NCBI GenBank assembly: GCA_943787265.1
Contig: CALSLT010000021.1
Location: 62,001-126,000 of the forward strand
Direction: 5' to 3'
Source: an uncultured Planctomycetaceae bacterium
GTDB taxonomy: Bacteria; Planctomycetota; Planctomycetia; Planctomycetales; Planctomycetaceae
Length of the DNA: 64,000 nt
The translations under genes and the position numbers were made by a program. Positions 9,940 through 22,800 of the stretch are shown here, piece after piece (the first letter of the stretch is position 1; the number at the start of each line of letters is the position of its first letter). Below the pieces are notes generated by a model, which did not search any database, had not been told where the DNA came from, and saw only the letters and a program-made list of their open reading frames with translations.

Positions 9940-10462
9940 CTCCGGGGAGGGATTCGGCGTATGAAACATTCCATCAGGGAGCAAGGCAGGCGGAGTTCTG
10001 CCGGTGGAATTGGCGGTAAGACGCCGGTTCTATCATCGAGTGGCCTCATCGAACCACTCGGCTGTTAACAGCAATCGGGCCAAAAGACGATTGACCGGGG
10101 CACTCATTCGAGTTTCTGCGGTCGTGGCTCCGTGCCTTTTTGATATCCCTGAAATATGCCTCAGCCGAATTGCCGCGAGCACCTATCCGGTGTCCGATTG
10201 CCTGCTGCTTCACCGCCATTGTCGTGGTTCGAAGCCGGACGGTCGGAATCTGTTGTCATCGTCACAGAATGCCGGAACTCAACTACCAGTTGGCGACGTC
10301 CCACTCCGATTTACCGGAAATCCCTGCGCAGTATGACAATTCGGAACAAGCGACCACTTCTGTCTTCAAGGCCACTCGATTGTGAAACCCCGTTAAGACC
10401 TGCGTTCCCGTTTGATCCTTTGGGCGCAACTGATGTACGCTGAAGCGTTTGCCGTAAAAATT

Positions 10463-10482
10463 ACGGACCGTTCCCGGTCCGT
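10463..10482. promoter_or_regulatory. Perfect 8-bp hairpin ACGGACCG-TTCC-CGGTCCGT
   Basis: An eight-base perfect stem with a 4-base loop lies 167 bases before the giant gene, followed by GTGTTTTGATAT. It could be an operator, or a terminator that insulates the giant gene from upstream transcription. The T-run after it is short, which weakens the terminator reading. Confidence 0.45.
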
Positions 10483-10530
10483 GTGTTTTGATATGTAGAT
10501 TGAGTACGGTGATTTTGCCGTGTTTTGATA
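10483..10530 (+). repeat. 11-base direct repeat GTGTTTTGATA x2
   Basis: Identical copies lie at 10483-10493 and 10520-10530, 37 bases start to start, each preceded by CCGT or GCC. They lie in the expected promoter zone of the giant gene and could be a regulator binding pair or promoter elements. Confidence 0.4.
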
Positions 10531-10636
10531 GAGATTTTACTGAGATTTGAATGTTTGCGACTCGCTGTGTGCACGCAGCGAGCGGAATTCTATTTGAAGA
10601 TCCATTTTATTTCGGCCGTTGCCAATTGGCATCTCC

Positions 10637-10642
10637 GAGGAG
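10637..10642 (+). promoter_or_regulatory. Ribosome binding site GAGGAG of the giant gene
   Basis: GAGGAG ends six bases before the ATG at 10649, an ideal spacing. This fixes the start of the giant reading frame. Confidence 0.8.
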
Positions 10643-10648
10643 CACTTC

Positions 10649-10801
10649 ATGTTTCTGACGCCGTGGATTCGCACTGTACAGAACCGTCTCACCTGGTCCC
10701 GCTGGTTGCGGAAGAATCGCCGCCATCAAAAGTTGAGCACCAGCGCCGAAAGGCGAATGAACAAGCAGGCCGAACTGCTTGAGGCGAGAACCCTCCTGAC
10801 A
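10649..10801 (+). other. Basic N-terminal leader with LEPR-XLL-like motif (LEARTLL)
   Basis: The first 40 residues are rich in Arg, Lys and Trp (RKNRRHQKLS) with no hydrophobic core of Sec type. LEARTLL at residues 44-50 (10778-10798) matches the L-E-x-R-x-L-L motif at the N-terminus of many very large planctomycete secreted proteins. Its exact job in sorting is not established, to my knowledge. Confidence 0.75.
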
Positions 10802-13800
10802 TCTCCCCAATTCGTCTCGGTCAGCCCGAATGTGGGAACGTTCCTGCAGGACGGAGATGTTCGAGACGAAATCCCACAGGAGCTGTTGTTTCAGTTCACA
10901 CCGGGGCAGACTCTTGATGCGGCGTCGCTCGATGCGATCAACGTTTATGCCGCTGGAGCTGACAACCAGTTCCGGTCAGCGTCAGCGTTGACCGACTTCG
11001 GCACGAACGGAGCCGTTGTGCTGCGTGTCGGAACTCAACGGTTGGGCGACAGTGAGAATGGCTCGGCACTGACGATCACTACCGCTGCGACTGGACTTGG
11101 AACTGTTGTTACGGGCAGCACGCCGACGAACGAGATTCAGGAACTCAGCTTACCTGCAACGTTCACCGGCACGGACTTCACTCTGACGTTCAATCTGGAA
11201 ACAACAGCGACGATCAATTTCAACGCAACCGCGGCACAGGTCCAGACGGCGCTCGACAATCTGCCGTCGATTACTCCTGGAGATTTGATCGTTCGTGGTG
11301 GGCCTCTTGGTACAGATCCTATTTCGATTGAGTTCGGTGGGGCATTTGCTCAGCAGGATGTGTCCCCCATCACAGTCAGTAACGCCAACCTTCAGAATAA
11401 CGAAACGCAGGCAATTGCGTTGACTGGTGATCCCACCGGAGGAACATTCCAATTGGGATTCAACGATGCCGGACTTGGCGTTACTGGTACAAGCGACCCG
11501 ATCAACTACAACGACGATGCTGCAGCCGTGCAAGCTGCCATAATCAGTGGAATTCCCGCGCTGACGGGACTGGTTTCCGTGACAGGAATCGACCTTCCAT
11601 CAGGTCCCGTCACTATTGAATTTATCGGTGCTGCGGCCGATCTGAATGTCGCGCCTTTCAGTGTTGCTGCAGAGGCTCTCACTGGCGGAACGACCCCATC
11701 AGTCAGTATTTCGACGGTTGCTGATGGAAACCTGAATGCGTCCGTTGCAACTTTGGCGACCGGAACAACTGGTTTTCTGAATATTGAACTCGATTCCGCA
11801 ACTCCAACCACCGCGCAGGACTTAATTAATCTTGCCAACAGCGATCCGGTCGTCAGCCAGCTTCTTAGTGTCGAACACGTTTCGGGAAATCTTTCGCAGA
11901 GCCTTCTGGGCGCGAACGTGGTCGCCACGCTGGCGGGCGCTGGGGCAGCTGCGGGCGTGTCAGAATTTGACACCGGCACCGATCTTCGCGTTCAGTTTAT
12001 TGCTAACACGGCAGGTTTGGCCGGAAACGATATCAGGGTACAGATCAACCGTCTTGATCTCGGAGCATTGAGTGCGGCTCCAAGAATTGACGTGGTCGGT
12101 AATCTGATTCGTGTGATCGTCAACGAGAATCCCGCGGCAACAACAACAGCTCTGGATTTGGTGACGGCGTTGAACGCGGACGCCGATGCAAATGCTTTGA
12201 TCACGGCGTCGGTCGCCATCGGATCGGATGCTACGACACTTGAAACAGTTACCGACGGAAGCGTGGTTCAACTGTCGGGTGCCGATCAGATTGTGACTCC
12301 GGGATATCGGGCTGTAGCTGCTAAATCGAACGAAGTTGAATATCGATTTGGTGACCAGTTGGCTGACGATCTTTACCTGATTCAGATTGCAGGCACAGGA
12401 GCTCAGCGACTCACGAATACGGCAGGCGAAGCACTTGGTAGCCTGACTGATCACTTTCAGACATTCAGAATCGATCTGGGCGGCGAAGTCCGCTCGATCG
12501 TGCCGCAGCCAGTGCTGCGCGAAAAGATACTGACGATCAACGCAGGAACCGGGGCAAATCCGTCCGATCTCCAGGACGGAGATACTATTACCATCGACAG
12601 CGGGGTGTCGCTATTCGCGCGGGACGGGTCAGATCTTGGTTCAGGCGGTGCGGTCAACGTGTCGTTTGAGAGTGTTGTGCCGGGAGTCGCCGGCAACGGC
12701 ATTACGGTCAACGTGACATCGGCGGACCTTGGCGCCGGAACGGCAGCTCCAACTGTTACTGCTGGAAATCGCAACGTCACGATTGTGCTCAACACAAACA
12801 TCATGAATCCGACCACCGCACGCGATCTGGCTGACGGGGTGGCAGCAAATCTTGATGCACGGTCTCTGATTGCTGTCGTGCTGACGGGAGATACAACCAC
12901 CGAAGTTGGTACGACTTTGGCAGCGCCCGAGGCTCTGGTGCTTGCTGGTGGGTTAGGGCTGCTGACCTTCGAAATTAACGATACTGGAGCTGGCCCTGCT
13001 GGAGTGCGAACCGGCAACTTCGCGGTCGACGTGGCTCTGACGGCGGACTCGGAGATTGACATCGCAGGGACGATTGCGACAGCAATTAACGACGCAATCA
13101 CTGCCGCAACGAATCTGGATGTTCCTAACATTACTGCTTCAAACAGCGGTACTGCGACACTGACCGTCATCGGCGATTCACTGGACGTTTCGGTGAACGC
13201 CTCGCTGTCGGACAGTGGAGCGATGACCCGGGGCGAAGGCGGACTTCAGCAACGTCGTGATCGAGTTGTTGTCTACTTCAACGATGTCGATCTTGACGAT
13301 ACTGATGTGTACAACCCTCGGTTCTATCAGTTGATCGACACGGCAGGAACCTCGACTGCAACGGACGATCAGATACTGATTCCATCCGGTATTACCTACG
13401 ATCGTGCGACCCAGACCGCGGTACTGGATTTCGGCGGTGATTTGCCAACAGCAACTTACCGTCTGCAGGTTGGTTCCTCGAACGATAGCGGTGACAACCT
13501 GGCGTCTGGGTTGCGATTGGGAACCCTCTTTGTCGGATCAGGCTTTAACGCAAACGGCTTTATTGGCGATAGTTCTGCTGCCGTCGCTGAAGATGATGCT
13601 GACCTCTATCGGTTCACTGTTGGGGCTACTGGCACACTTACCGCAGTGGTCAATCCAAGTGGAGGTCTCGACAGCTTTATTGAACTGCTCAGCGAAGGCG
13701 GAGCAAACGTTGGTGGAGCAGTTTTTGCTGGTGGAGGAGTAGATACTCAGGCCACGCTGACAGCTGCAGGACTGGTGGCTGGTACTTATTTCGTCAGCGT

Positions 13801-16800
13801 CACAAGCAATGGCGGCGCAACAACCGGGTCTTACAACCTGGATATCAGCACAACGGCGGCTGACCCAGTCGTCTCTGATGACAATGATTCCTATTCAACT
13901 GCCACCGATATCGGAACGATTGGTGCTGCCGGGATTACACTGAGTTCACAGATCGAGCCGCAAACGTTCCAGGTTCCGCCACTTCCTAATGATGGTACTC
14001 CAGGGCACCGTGATATCCCGGCTGAATCGCATGGAGCTGGTACGAGCACGACACCAGCAGCACCGGGGCGGATCAGCCAGAGGTTTTACAACTTCCGAGA
14101 AGATTATGGTTCGCTGTTTGGGATTCCGCAGGATAATCAGATAACAGAAGGTCAGAAGGACCTCGCTCGTTACATCTTTGAAATATTCAGCCGGTATTCA
14201 GGGGTGCAGTTCATTGAGACGGCTCAGGATGGCACATACATCGCGACTGGTGATGTTCGGGTTGCTGACGAGACACTGCCGGTGAACGGTGTTGCCGGGA
14301 TCTCGACAGTCATCATTAATGCTCTTCAGAATGGAAACGATGAGTCCTATAACGGCGGCTGGATGGGAGTTGCCTTCCACGAAATTGCGCACGTCCTGGG
14401 GCTGGGCCATACGGGCGATATCCACTCGTTCCAGGATGGCGGCGGCGCCAGCCCGGTCACGACGGAAACGCCTGCCAGTGACTACGACATCAACCACCTG
14501 CAGGCGCTCTTTCCGTTCTTCGCGAACGATATCGACCTTTACCGTTTCGAGCTGACCGAAACCGGGACCGTCAATGCCGAAATCACGGCTGAACGGCTGG
14601 CAGGCCAGAGTCGATTACTTGACGCTGTTCTGACACTGTTTCGTGATCCGTTTGCAAAGGTAACCACGAATTTCGGCGGCACCGCCACATCGGTCGAGTT
14701 CACAGCGGCCAATGCTGGCACGTTTGGAAATGACATCACGGTCACATTTCAGAAGTCGGACCTGGGCGCTGCACCGACGGTCTTCGATCTTGTTTCAGTT
14801 AGTGGTCATAGCATTACCGTAACGCTGAATACGAACGCCGGGAATGAGACAACCGCCGACGATCTTATTACAGCCGTTAATACTCACCCGCTGTCGAATC
14901 TGTTGGTGAGTGCCGCTTTGACGGCCGGCAACGGTACGGATGATGTAACCGCGTCCACAGCGCCTGGCACGATACTGGGGCTCGGCGGTGGTAACCGTGA
15001 GGTGGTCGCTCGCAACGATGACTACTTCAGCGACGATCCATTCCTCAGCCAGGAGCTGGAGGCTGGAGTTTACTATCTCGGCGTATCTGCCAAAGGCAAT
15101 GATGCCTACGACCCAACGATCGAGGATTCAGGGTATGGCGGACTGACAGATGGAAACTACGATCTGAATGTTACGTTCAGTCCATCTGATTCCGGGAGCA
15201 GTCTTGCTGACGCAGACGCATCTCCAACGGCGTTTGATGGAAACTCTGATGGTATTCCAGGGGATGCCTTTAACTTCTGGTTTGAATCAGGCAGCACTGT
15301 CTTTGTTGACAAAACGACTGGTGTGGCCCCTGGAGCGCAGAACGGTTCGGTTGATGCCCCATATAGCACCATTGAAGCAGGGGTTCTGAGGGCGTCTACA
15401 AGGATTGTCGTGCCAGCAAACGGTCGCGACGGGTTGCGAGACGGCATCTATGATACGAGCGATGGCTCCGGATTCATTGGTGGCGAATACTTTACAATCA
15501 GTGATGGTGTTAATCCGGCGAGAGTCTTCGAATTTGATGCTGCCGGTGACGGTGTTGTCGGCTCGAACGTACAAATCGATTTGAGCGGCTTGGTTGACCC
15601 CACAGATCGTGCGGAGATTGCAACGGCAATTGCGGCTGCTGTTAACGGTCAACTTAGTCCTACGTTCCTGGTCGGTGCATCGGCCAATGCTGCTGGGCAT
15701 GTCGACTTGAACAATGCTGCTTCGCTCGACGCGTCGACAGCACCCGGCCTGTTGACGGCCGCTAACCTGTTGCGAATTGTCGGGAATGGTGGAGCCGACG
15801 GGGATAATCTCACTCCGTCAGACACTACGCCATACCTGATCGGTATCAATAACGTCGGGGGAACTCTAGCTGACGGTCGAAACTTTGACGTACCACAGGG
15901 CGTCACCACGATGATCGATGCCGGGGCGGTGCTGAAGCTGCAGAGTGCTAATATTGATGTCGGGTCATCCTCGGTTGGGCAGGATCGACAGGACGCGGCA
16001 CTGCAGGTGCTTGGGACGCCAGATTCGCAGGTTTATTTCACGACGTTTCGTGATGACTCGCTCGGTGGAGACACCGATGGTGCGTCCAGCGGCGCCATCG
16101 CTGGTCAATGGGGTGGCCTGGTGTTCCGCGAGGACTCAGACCAGAACGATACGACTCGAGGCGACGATGATGAAAACTTCGTCTTCCTGAATTCGATCTA
16201 CCAGGCAGACATTCGCTTTGGTGGCGGCCAGGTTGCGGTCAACTCCGTGGTTGACGTCTATGCTCCCGTTCATATCGAGGGTGAGCGGCCAACAATTGCC
16301 TATAACCATATTTCCAGTAGTGCATCGTCGGCCGTCTCGGCTGACCCGAACAGTTTCGACGATTCGAACGGGCGTATCGGTCCCGATATTCTTGGGAACA
16401 CGTTGACTGGAAACACGGTCAACGGATTGTTCATTCGAATCGAGACTAACGTTGGTGATCCGCTTGACAAACTGACTACTCAGGCCCGCTTTGATGATAC
16501 GGACATCACGCATGTAATTACCGAAAATCTGCAGATTGTTGGAAACGCCGGCGGCGGGATCCTCACCAACGAGATTCAGGAACTATCGACGCTGGGGACA
16601 GCAACCAACGGAACGTTCACGTTGTCGTTGCCGACCGGAGGGGTGACCCAGACAGCGACAGCACTTACACAGGACGTTGTTGATCCGGCCGCAACAGGCA
16701 TTTTTGTTGACAGCCCTGGTGTATTTCCGCCAGTCGACGGCAGCCCAACGTCGATCGACTTCACGATTCAGATCGGCACGGAAATCCTGGGCGTTCAGAA

Positions 16801-19800
16801 TGTCGTCGGGAATCAGTTGACAGTCGTTCGAGGTTTGTACGGCACCACACCGGCAACCTATGCGCAGACCACTCCCGTTGCTTTGGCTCGTACGACCATT
16901 CCGTTGAACCACACGGCGACCGCCGCGGAGATTCAGACGGCACTCGAGAATATTGACGGAATTGGGTCTGCTGGCGTCACAGTGACTGGGGGGCCAATTA
17001 ATCAGGGGGCAGTCACCATTGAATTCATCCGCCAGGTCGGAAGTCGCGATCAGGTCGAGTTGGTCATTAACAACGCTCAGCCGGCCCAGGCTGCTCTGGT
17101 TGGCGGACGCGTCATCGTTGACACGATTACTGATGGTGCGGCAAACGTGCCGGGCGGGCGTGAAATTACAGCTCGTCAGGGGGGGCGCCTGCGAGTTGAT
17201 CCCGGTGTTGTCGTCAAGTTGGGCGGTGCGCGGATCGAAGCGGAACGAGGTTCCGGACACATCATCGCGGAAGGGACCGGCGATAATCCGGTCATCTTTA
17301 CGTCACTCAACGACGACCGGTACGGAGCCGGTAGCGGTACTTTTGACACAAGCAACAACGGTTTCAACACGATCAGTGCCAACACCGCTTCAGCCGGTGA
17401 CTGGGCTGGCCTGATGTTCGGTGTGGGAACCCGCGGTCACTTTGAACAGGTGATTTTCGCCTATGGCGGTGGCACATCTGTCGTTGAAGGTGGTGGTACG
17501 GGCGGCTTCAACGTTCTAGATATCCACGAAGCGGACATTCGCGTTGCGAATTCATTATTTGAAAACAACGCCAACGGACGGGGTGGTACGGACGCCGATC
17601 GAAACAATCGCGAAACCAACGACGCAGCCACGATTTTCGTTCGTGGAGCTCAACCCATCATTGTTAACAATGAGTTCCTGAACAACGCCGGTTCAGTGAT
17701 CAGTATCGACGCCAACGCGATGAAAGAGATTTCGGTTGTCGACACGGGGGCCGCTACTAGACCGGCCAACGCTTATACCGAATTCGATGCGAACCAGGGG
17801 CCGCTTGTTCGGTTGAACCGGATGTCGGTTGATGGAACGCCCGGCAATGCTGTTCTGGGGCTGGAAGTTCGCTCTGGTGATCTGGATACGGCAACAATCT
17901 GGGACGATACAGATATCGTCCACGTCGTTGAGTCGGGAACAATTCGCAATAACTACACATTTCACGTGTTCGGCGGACTGAAACTGGTCAGTGATACCGA
18001 CGCGAGCCTGGTCGTCAAAATGGGGACCGGAGCTGGATTCGAGATCGGCAACCCGGACAGTAACGGCGATGGGACGCCCGATGATGGGCCGCTTGATATT
18101 GATGATCGCATCGGGCCAACGATGCAGATTATCGGTCAGCCAGGTTTTCCGGTAATCATCACGTCGCTTAGAGATGATGAAGTTGGGGCCGCACTTGATG
18201 TTGATGGTTTTCCGCAGGTTGATACACAAGCCAATGGCTTCAATACGAATGCAGGCAACACACCAAGTGGTGGAAACTGGGGCGAGATCGCCTTCAATAA
18301 GTACTCAAACGACACCAATATGGCCGTTGTCTTTGAGGCCGAACCGACAGTCACCGGCGGTCTGGACGAGAACGCCGTTGTCACACCGACAACAAACACT
18401 GCTGAGTTTATTGGGGCACTTGCAGCTACGCAGTCGGGCAGTAGTGAGAACGAACGAGCCGGATTCGAAATTCATGGGGTGATCTCTCCGGATTCTACCA
18501 ACGATGTTGATATCTACAGCTTCACGGCCGTTCCAGGTACGGAAGTCTGGCTGGATATTGACCATACCAATCCAGCATTGGATACCGTTCTTGAGTTGCT
18601 GAATGCCAACGGGAATATCATTGCACGTTCCCAGGACAATACAGATCTTACGACGTTCATCGCGACACCGAATTCGCTAACGAAACTCAACACCCTCGGT
18701 GGAGACTTTTACGCGACGACGACGCGTGATGCGGGAATGCGGCTCGTGCTTCCGGGGACCGGTCAATCCGATACGTACTTCCTGCGAGTTAGAAGTAATC
18801 CGGGGGCTGGGAATCTTGCCGATCTGGCTGGCGGAGTGACCAGCGGTCGGTACCGGGCCCAGATTCGGCTGCAGCAGGTTGATCAGCAGCCAGGTGTCTC
18901 GGTCACGTTTGCAGACATCCGTTATGCCACTAACGGGATTCACGTGATTGGTCTGCCATACAATAGTCCGCTGACTGGTCAAACTAATGAAGCTGGCACA
19001 AACGATGCCGCAAACAACACGATTGGCGGAGCCATTGAGCTAGGCAATCTGTTGTTCTCGGAAGGAAACAGTTTCAGTGCCGGCGGAAATCTGACCAGCG
19101 CTACTGACGTTGATTTCTACCGATTCCAGATTGACTACCAGAAAATTCAGGAAATCACGGGACTCAGCGACGGCGGAAAAACCTGGGCGGCCATTATCGA
19201 CCTCGATTGGGCGGACGGCCTGACGAGACCCGACACGTCGTTTGCTGTTTATGACGAAACAGGCACTCTGCTTTACATCGGTCGTGAGTCAAATGTTGCC
19301 GACGACCAGGCTTCGCCAGGACCAGGTAACGATCTGGATGATCTCTCTCGTGGGTCTGCTGGTGTACTTGATCCGTTTATCGGAACAGCCCAGTTCGAAG
19401 AAGCGATAGGGACCGGAAACTTCTATTACCTGGCAGTCGTGAATAACCAATTGCAGCCAACAGCTCTCGACGCAGGCATTGACAGTGGCTCGGCGAATAC
19501 TGGGGTTCGTCTGGAGCCAGTCAATTCAGTCACCCGAATTGCGGAAGATCACTTCGGCTTTACGGGCTACACATCGAATGGAACTGCGATTGCGCCCGTC
19601 GGTTCTGTCGGGCCAACCGGTCCAGATCCGAACATTCCGTTGATCGGAGTTGACAGTTCAGCCTCGCTGGATGCTCACATTACTCAACTCACGCTGGATG
19701 ATCTCGTTCTGTTTGTGTCACAGGACGAGCGGCTGGAAGCCATCAATCCACTGACGGGTGCGGTTCTGATTGACTATGGCGACCCGTCTACATCAGCAAC

Positions 19801-22800
19801 GACCGATCTTAAAGACATTGTACTTCGATCGGACGGAGTGTTGTTCGGGTATCAGGAGATCGAGACAGCCGGCGCAGCGTCACAGAATACTGTTGGGCGT
19901 CTGGTAACGCTGGATACTGGAACCGGTTTGGAAACACTCGTCGGTAATGACAATATTTCTGGCGAAAATCCAACACCGACGGCGCAGAATCCAAACAGTC
20001 CCGGTGCTGGTAACAACGACTTTGATGACATCACCGTCTCGAACAACGTCGGCGCATTGACCGTCGAGCGAACTGGTGTGACAGGTGGAAACCCGACTTA
20101 CGTTGGCTGGTATGCTGTCTTCGAAAATGGCACCGATGTCAACGGGAATCCGACTGTTAACACTAAGCTCTACCGTGCAAATCTTGACACTGGAGCAGTT
20201 GCCAATGACACCGGTGATTCTGATTTCGGAGATATTCAGTTCTCAGATGTAGTCTACGCTGATCCAGCGAACGGCGGAGGGATCGCATTCCTGAGAGATT
20301 CTGGTGGAAATACGACTTCGTTCCATGTGCAGTCAAAGGCGGCAGGTGCTGGTGGCGACGGCGTTATTCTCAACCTCAATGCGAACCTGGCGAACAATGG
20401 GAACATTAACGTTACCACGCCCGGGAACGATACGGTAACCGTCAGTTTTGGTCGGAATGCAACCGCGCAAAGTATCGTGAACGCGATCAATCAGAATACA
20501 GGTGCTAGTGCGCTACTCACTATCGCGGTTGCCAATGGTCAAAATGCAGGACGTTCAACGGGAGCAACAGGTGGTGCATCCGGTGTGACGCTTTCCACGG
20601 ATACCGGTGGTGTGCTGGGGCCAGCAGGTAGTCCGGCCGGAAGCGGAATCGGTGGCGGTGATGGCTTGCTCGGTCCGGTTCGCGGAAACGTAACGGGCCT
20701 GTCGTTCGACACGAACACGCCAAACAACAGTGCTGCGAATGCGCTCTACGGTGTGACGGATCAAGGCCAGCTGATCACGATTGATCGTAACAATTCCGAT
20801 CTTCGAGCTGACGCAGCGCTTGTGACGAATTTCAGTGCGGGTAGTGTCAACTCGACAGTGTTCTTTGAGCAACCAAACCCTGACACGATCACACGTGCTA
20901 CAGGAAGCTGGATCGACGACGGTTTTCAGGTCGGCGATACGATTACGGTCACTGATTCGGATGCGAATGACAACAATTACACAATTGATTTCCTGAGTGA
21001 CACTCAGATCACTTTGTTCCCAACTGACATCGTCGGCGCAGCCGGTTTTGATCGTGGCATAACAATCAATTCCGGCGGTACTTTTGGAACTGTTCGCGCT
21101 GATTTCGTAGACGGAGGCGTGGCCGGTGTGGACCCCGATTTGATTGTTCGAACTGACGGGGGAAGCTGGCTGGATGATGGATTTGTGGGCGGGGACACGA
21201 TCACTATTGCCGGTTCGACGTCGGGCAATAATGGGACGGATGTGTTTACCATCGACTCAGTGACTACGAACACGATCACCTTGGATCTTGCTGATGACGT
21301 CAATGACGAGACAGCAGCAGCGATAACGATCAGCTCATCGGGTGTAGGGCTTGGTCAGGTTCCGGTCACGTTTGCGATTGTCGCAGGAAATGCGGACGAG
21401 ACGATTTCTCGGCGAGACGGAGGGAACTGGCTGGCCGACGGTTTTGCCGTTGGGCAGACCATTAACCTTACCGGTTCAAATGGTGATGACGGTCGATACA
21501 CGATCGCTGCGGTCTCGCAGTTGGATCTTACGGTAGCTGGCCCCACCGACTTTACTCAGGATCTGGGCATCGGAAACGCTGGGGTGAACGTCACCGTTTC
21601 GAATCCGAATCTCATTCCTGCAGACGGGATTGCGATTACCGGCGGGTTCTCAGCGCTGACCCTTGGGCCACAGAACCTCTACGATGGCCTTCTTGCCAAC
21701 ACATTGTTCGCAACCACGAATGATCAGCGACTGATTGCCTTTGAAGTCGATGGAAGTGTCGATGGAATTCGATTCATCAACGCGTTTGGTAACGACAATG
21801 AAGTTCAGACGTTGACGTCCACCGGAACGGCTGGAACGTTCCAGTTGACCTATCAACATCCTATTACGGGTGAAACGCTTAACAGTCTGCCGATCGCGTT
21901 CGATGCGACAACGAACGATGTGCAGAATGCTCTGCAGAATATGATTACGACAGGTGGTCTGCGTCCGTTCGCTCTGGACGGAAGTGATCTTACCGTTCGC
22001 GTTTCTGACTCCATTGTTCGGACAGATGGCGGAGACTGGATTGCGGATGGCTTCGCTGTGGGTGACGAAATTACCGTCACCGGAAGTACCGTTGGGGCCA
22101 ATGACGGGACATTCACGATCGCCAGTATCACTACCGACACGCTCACGTTGATTGGTACTGACGGCGTCGTCGGACAGATCGGCGAAACTGTCACAGTCGT
22201 CTCTGACAACGTTTCTGTCTTATTTCCGGCTGGCGTAACGCCAACGGTGACGTTTTCTGACAATGCCGCGGGGACCATCGATTCGAATGATTTTGAAATC
22301 GAATTCACGGGTTTCTATACGGATAAGGCAGTTCCGCAGCTTGGCGTTGACAATACCAATCTCACTGGAACTGCCACTCAGGGTAACGCTCTGAATCCGC
22401 TTGATCCGGACGGTGTTGCCAAATTCGGCGGTGATGGTCGTCGTGATGCCACCTCGCTCAATCTCGGCGCAAACTACACAGGTCTGGCGTTCTCGAATCT
22501 CGACTTCAACCTATGGCATCCAACAACTGATCAAGGGACGGTTGCTGGGCACGGAATTAATGCCGCTTTTGACAATTCCAGAACCCCGACTGCGGAAACG
22601 CAGACGATTACTGATGGACTTGGGACCGCTCGCACGCAGTCTGAGGGGCAGGGCGGCACCAGCCTTTACTTTGGAATTGAGCAGTACACCGCCGGCACGA
22701 CCGACTATTTGAATTACGACGATGCCAATGGCCAGTACGGTGTACTGGATGGCGAATATCAAAGGGATCTGACGTCTAATCCCGCGATCGGTGAGAACTT

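Larger units (their letters stand above)
9940..10648. other. Intergenic region, about 700 bases, no convincing gene
   Basis: Open frames of 81-110 codons between 10004 and 10443 overlap one another in different frames, lack good ribosome sites and have Arg/Ser/Pro-rich products typical of chance frames. I see no tRNA, riboswitch or ribosomal RNA. The last 200 bases hold the hairpin and direct repeat listed separately and the leader of the giant gene. Confidence 0.55.

Noticed and set aside
10004-10443. Overlapping open frames of 81-110 codons before the giant gene
   Set aside because: They overlap in several frames, with no ribosome site and no recognisable product.
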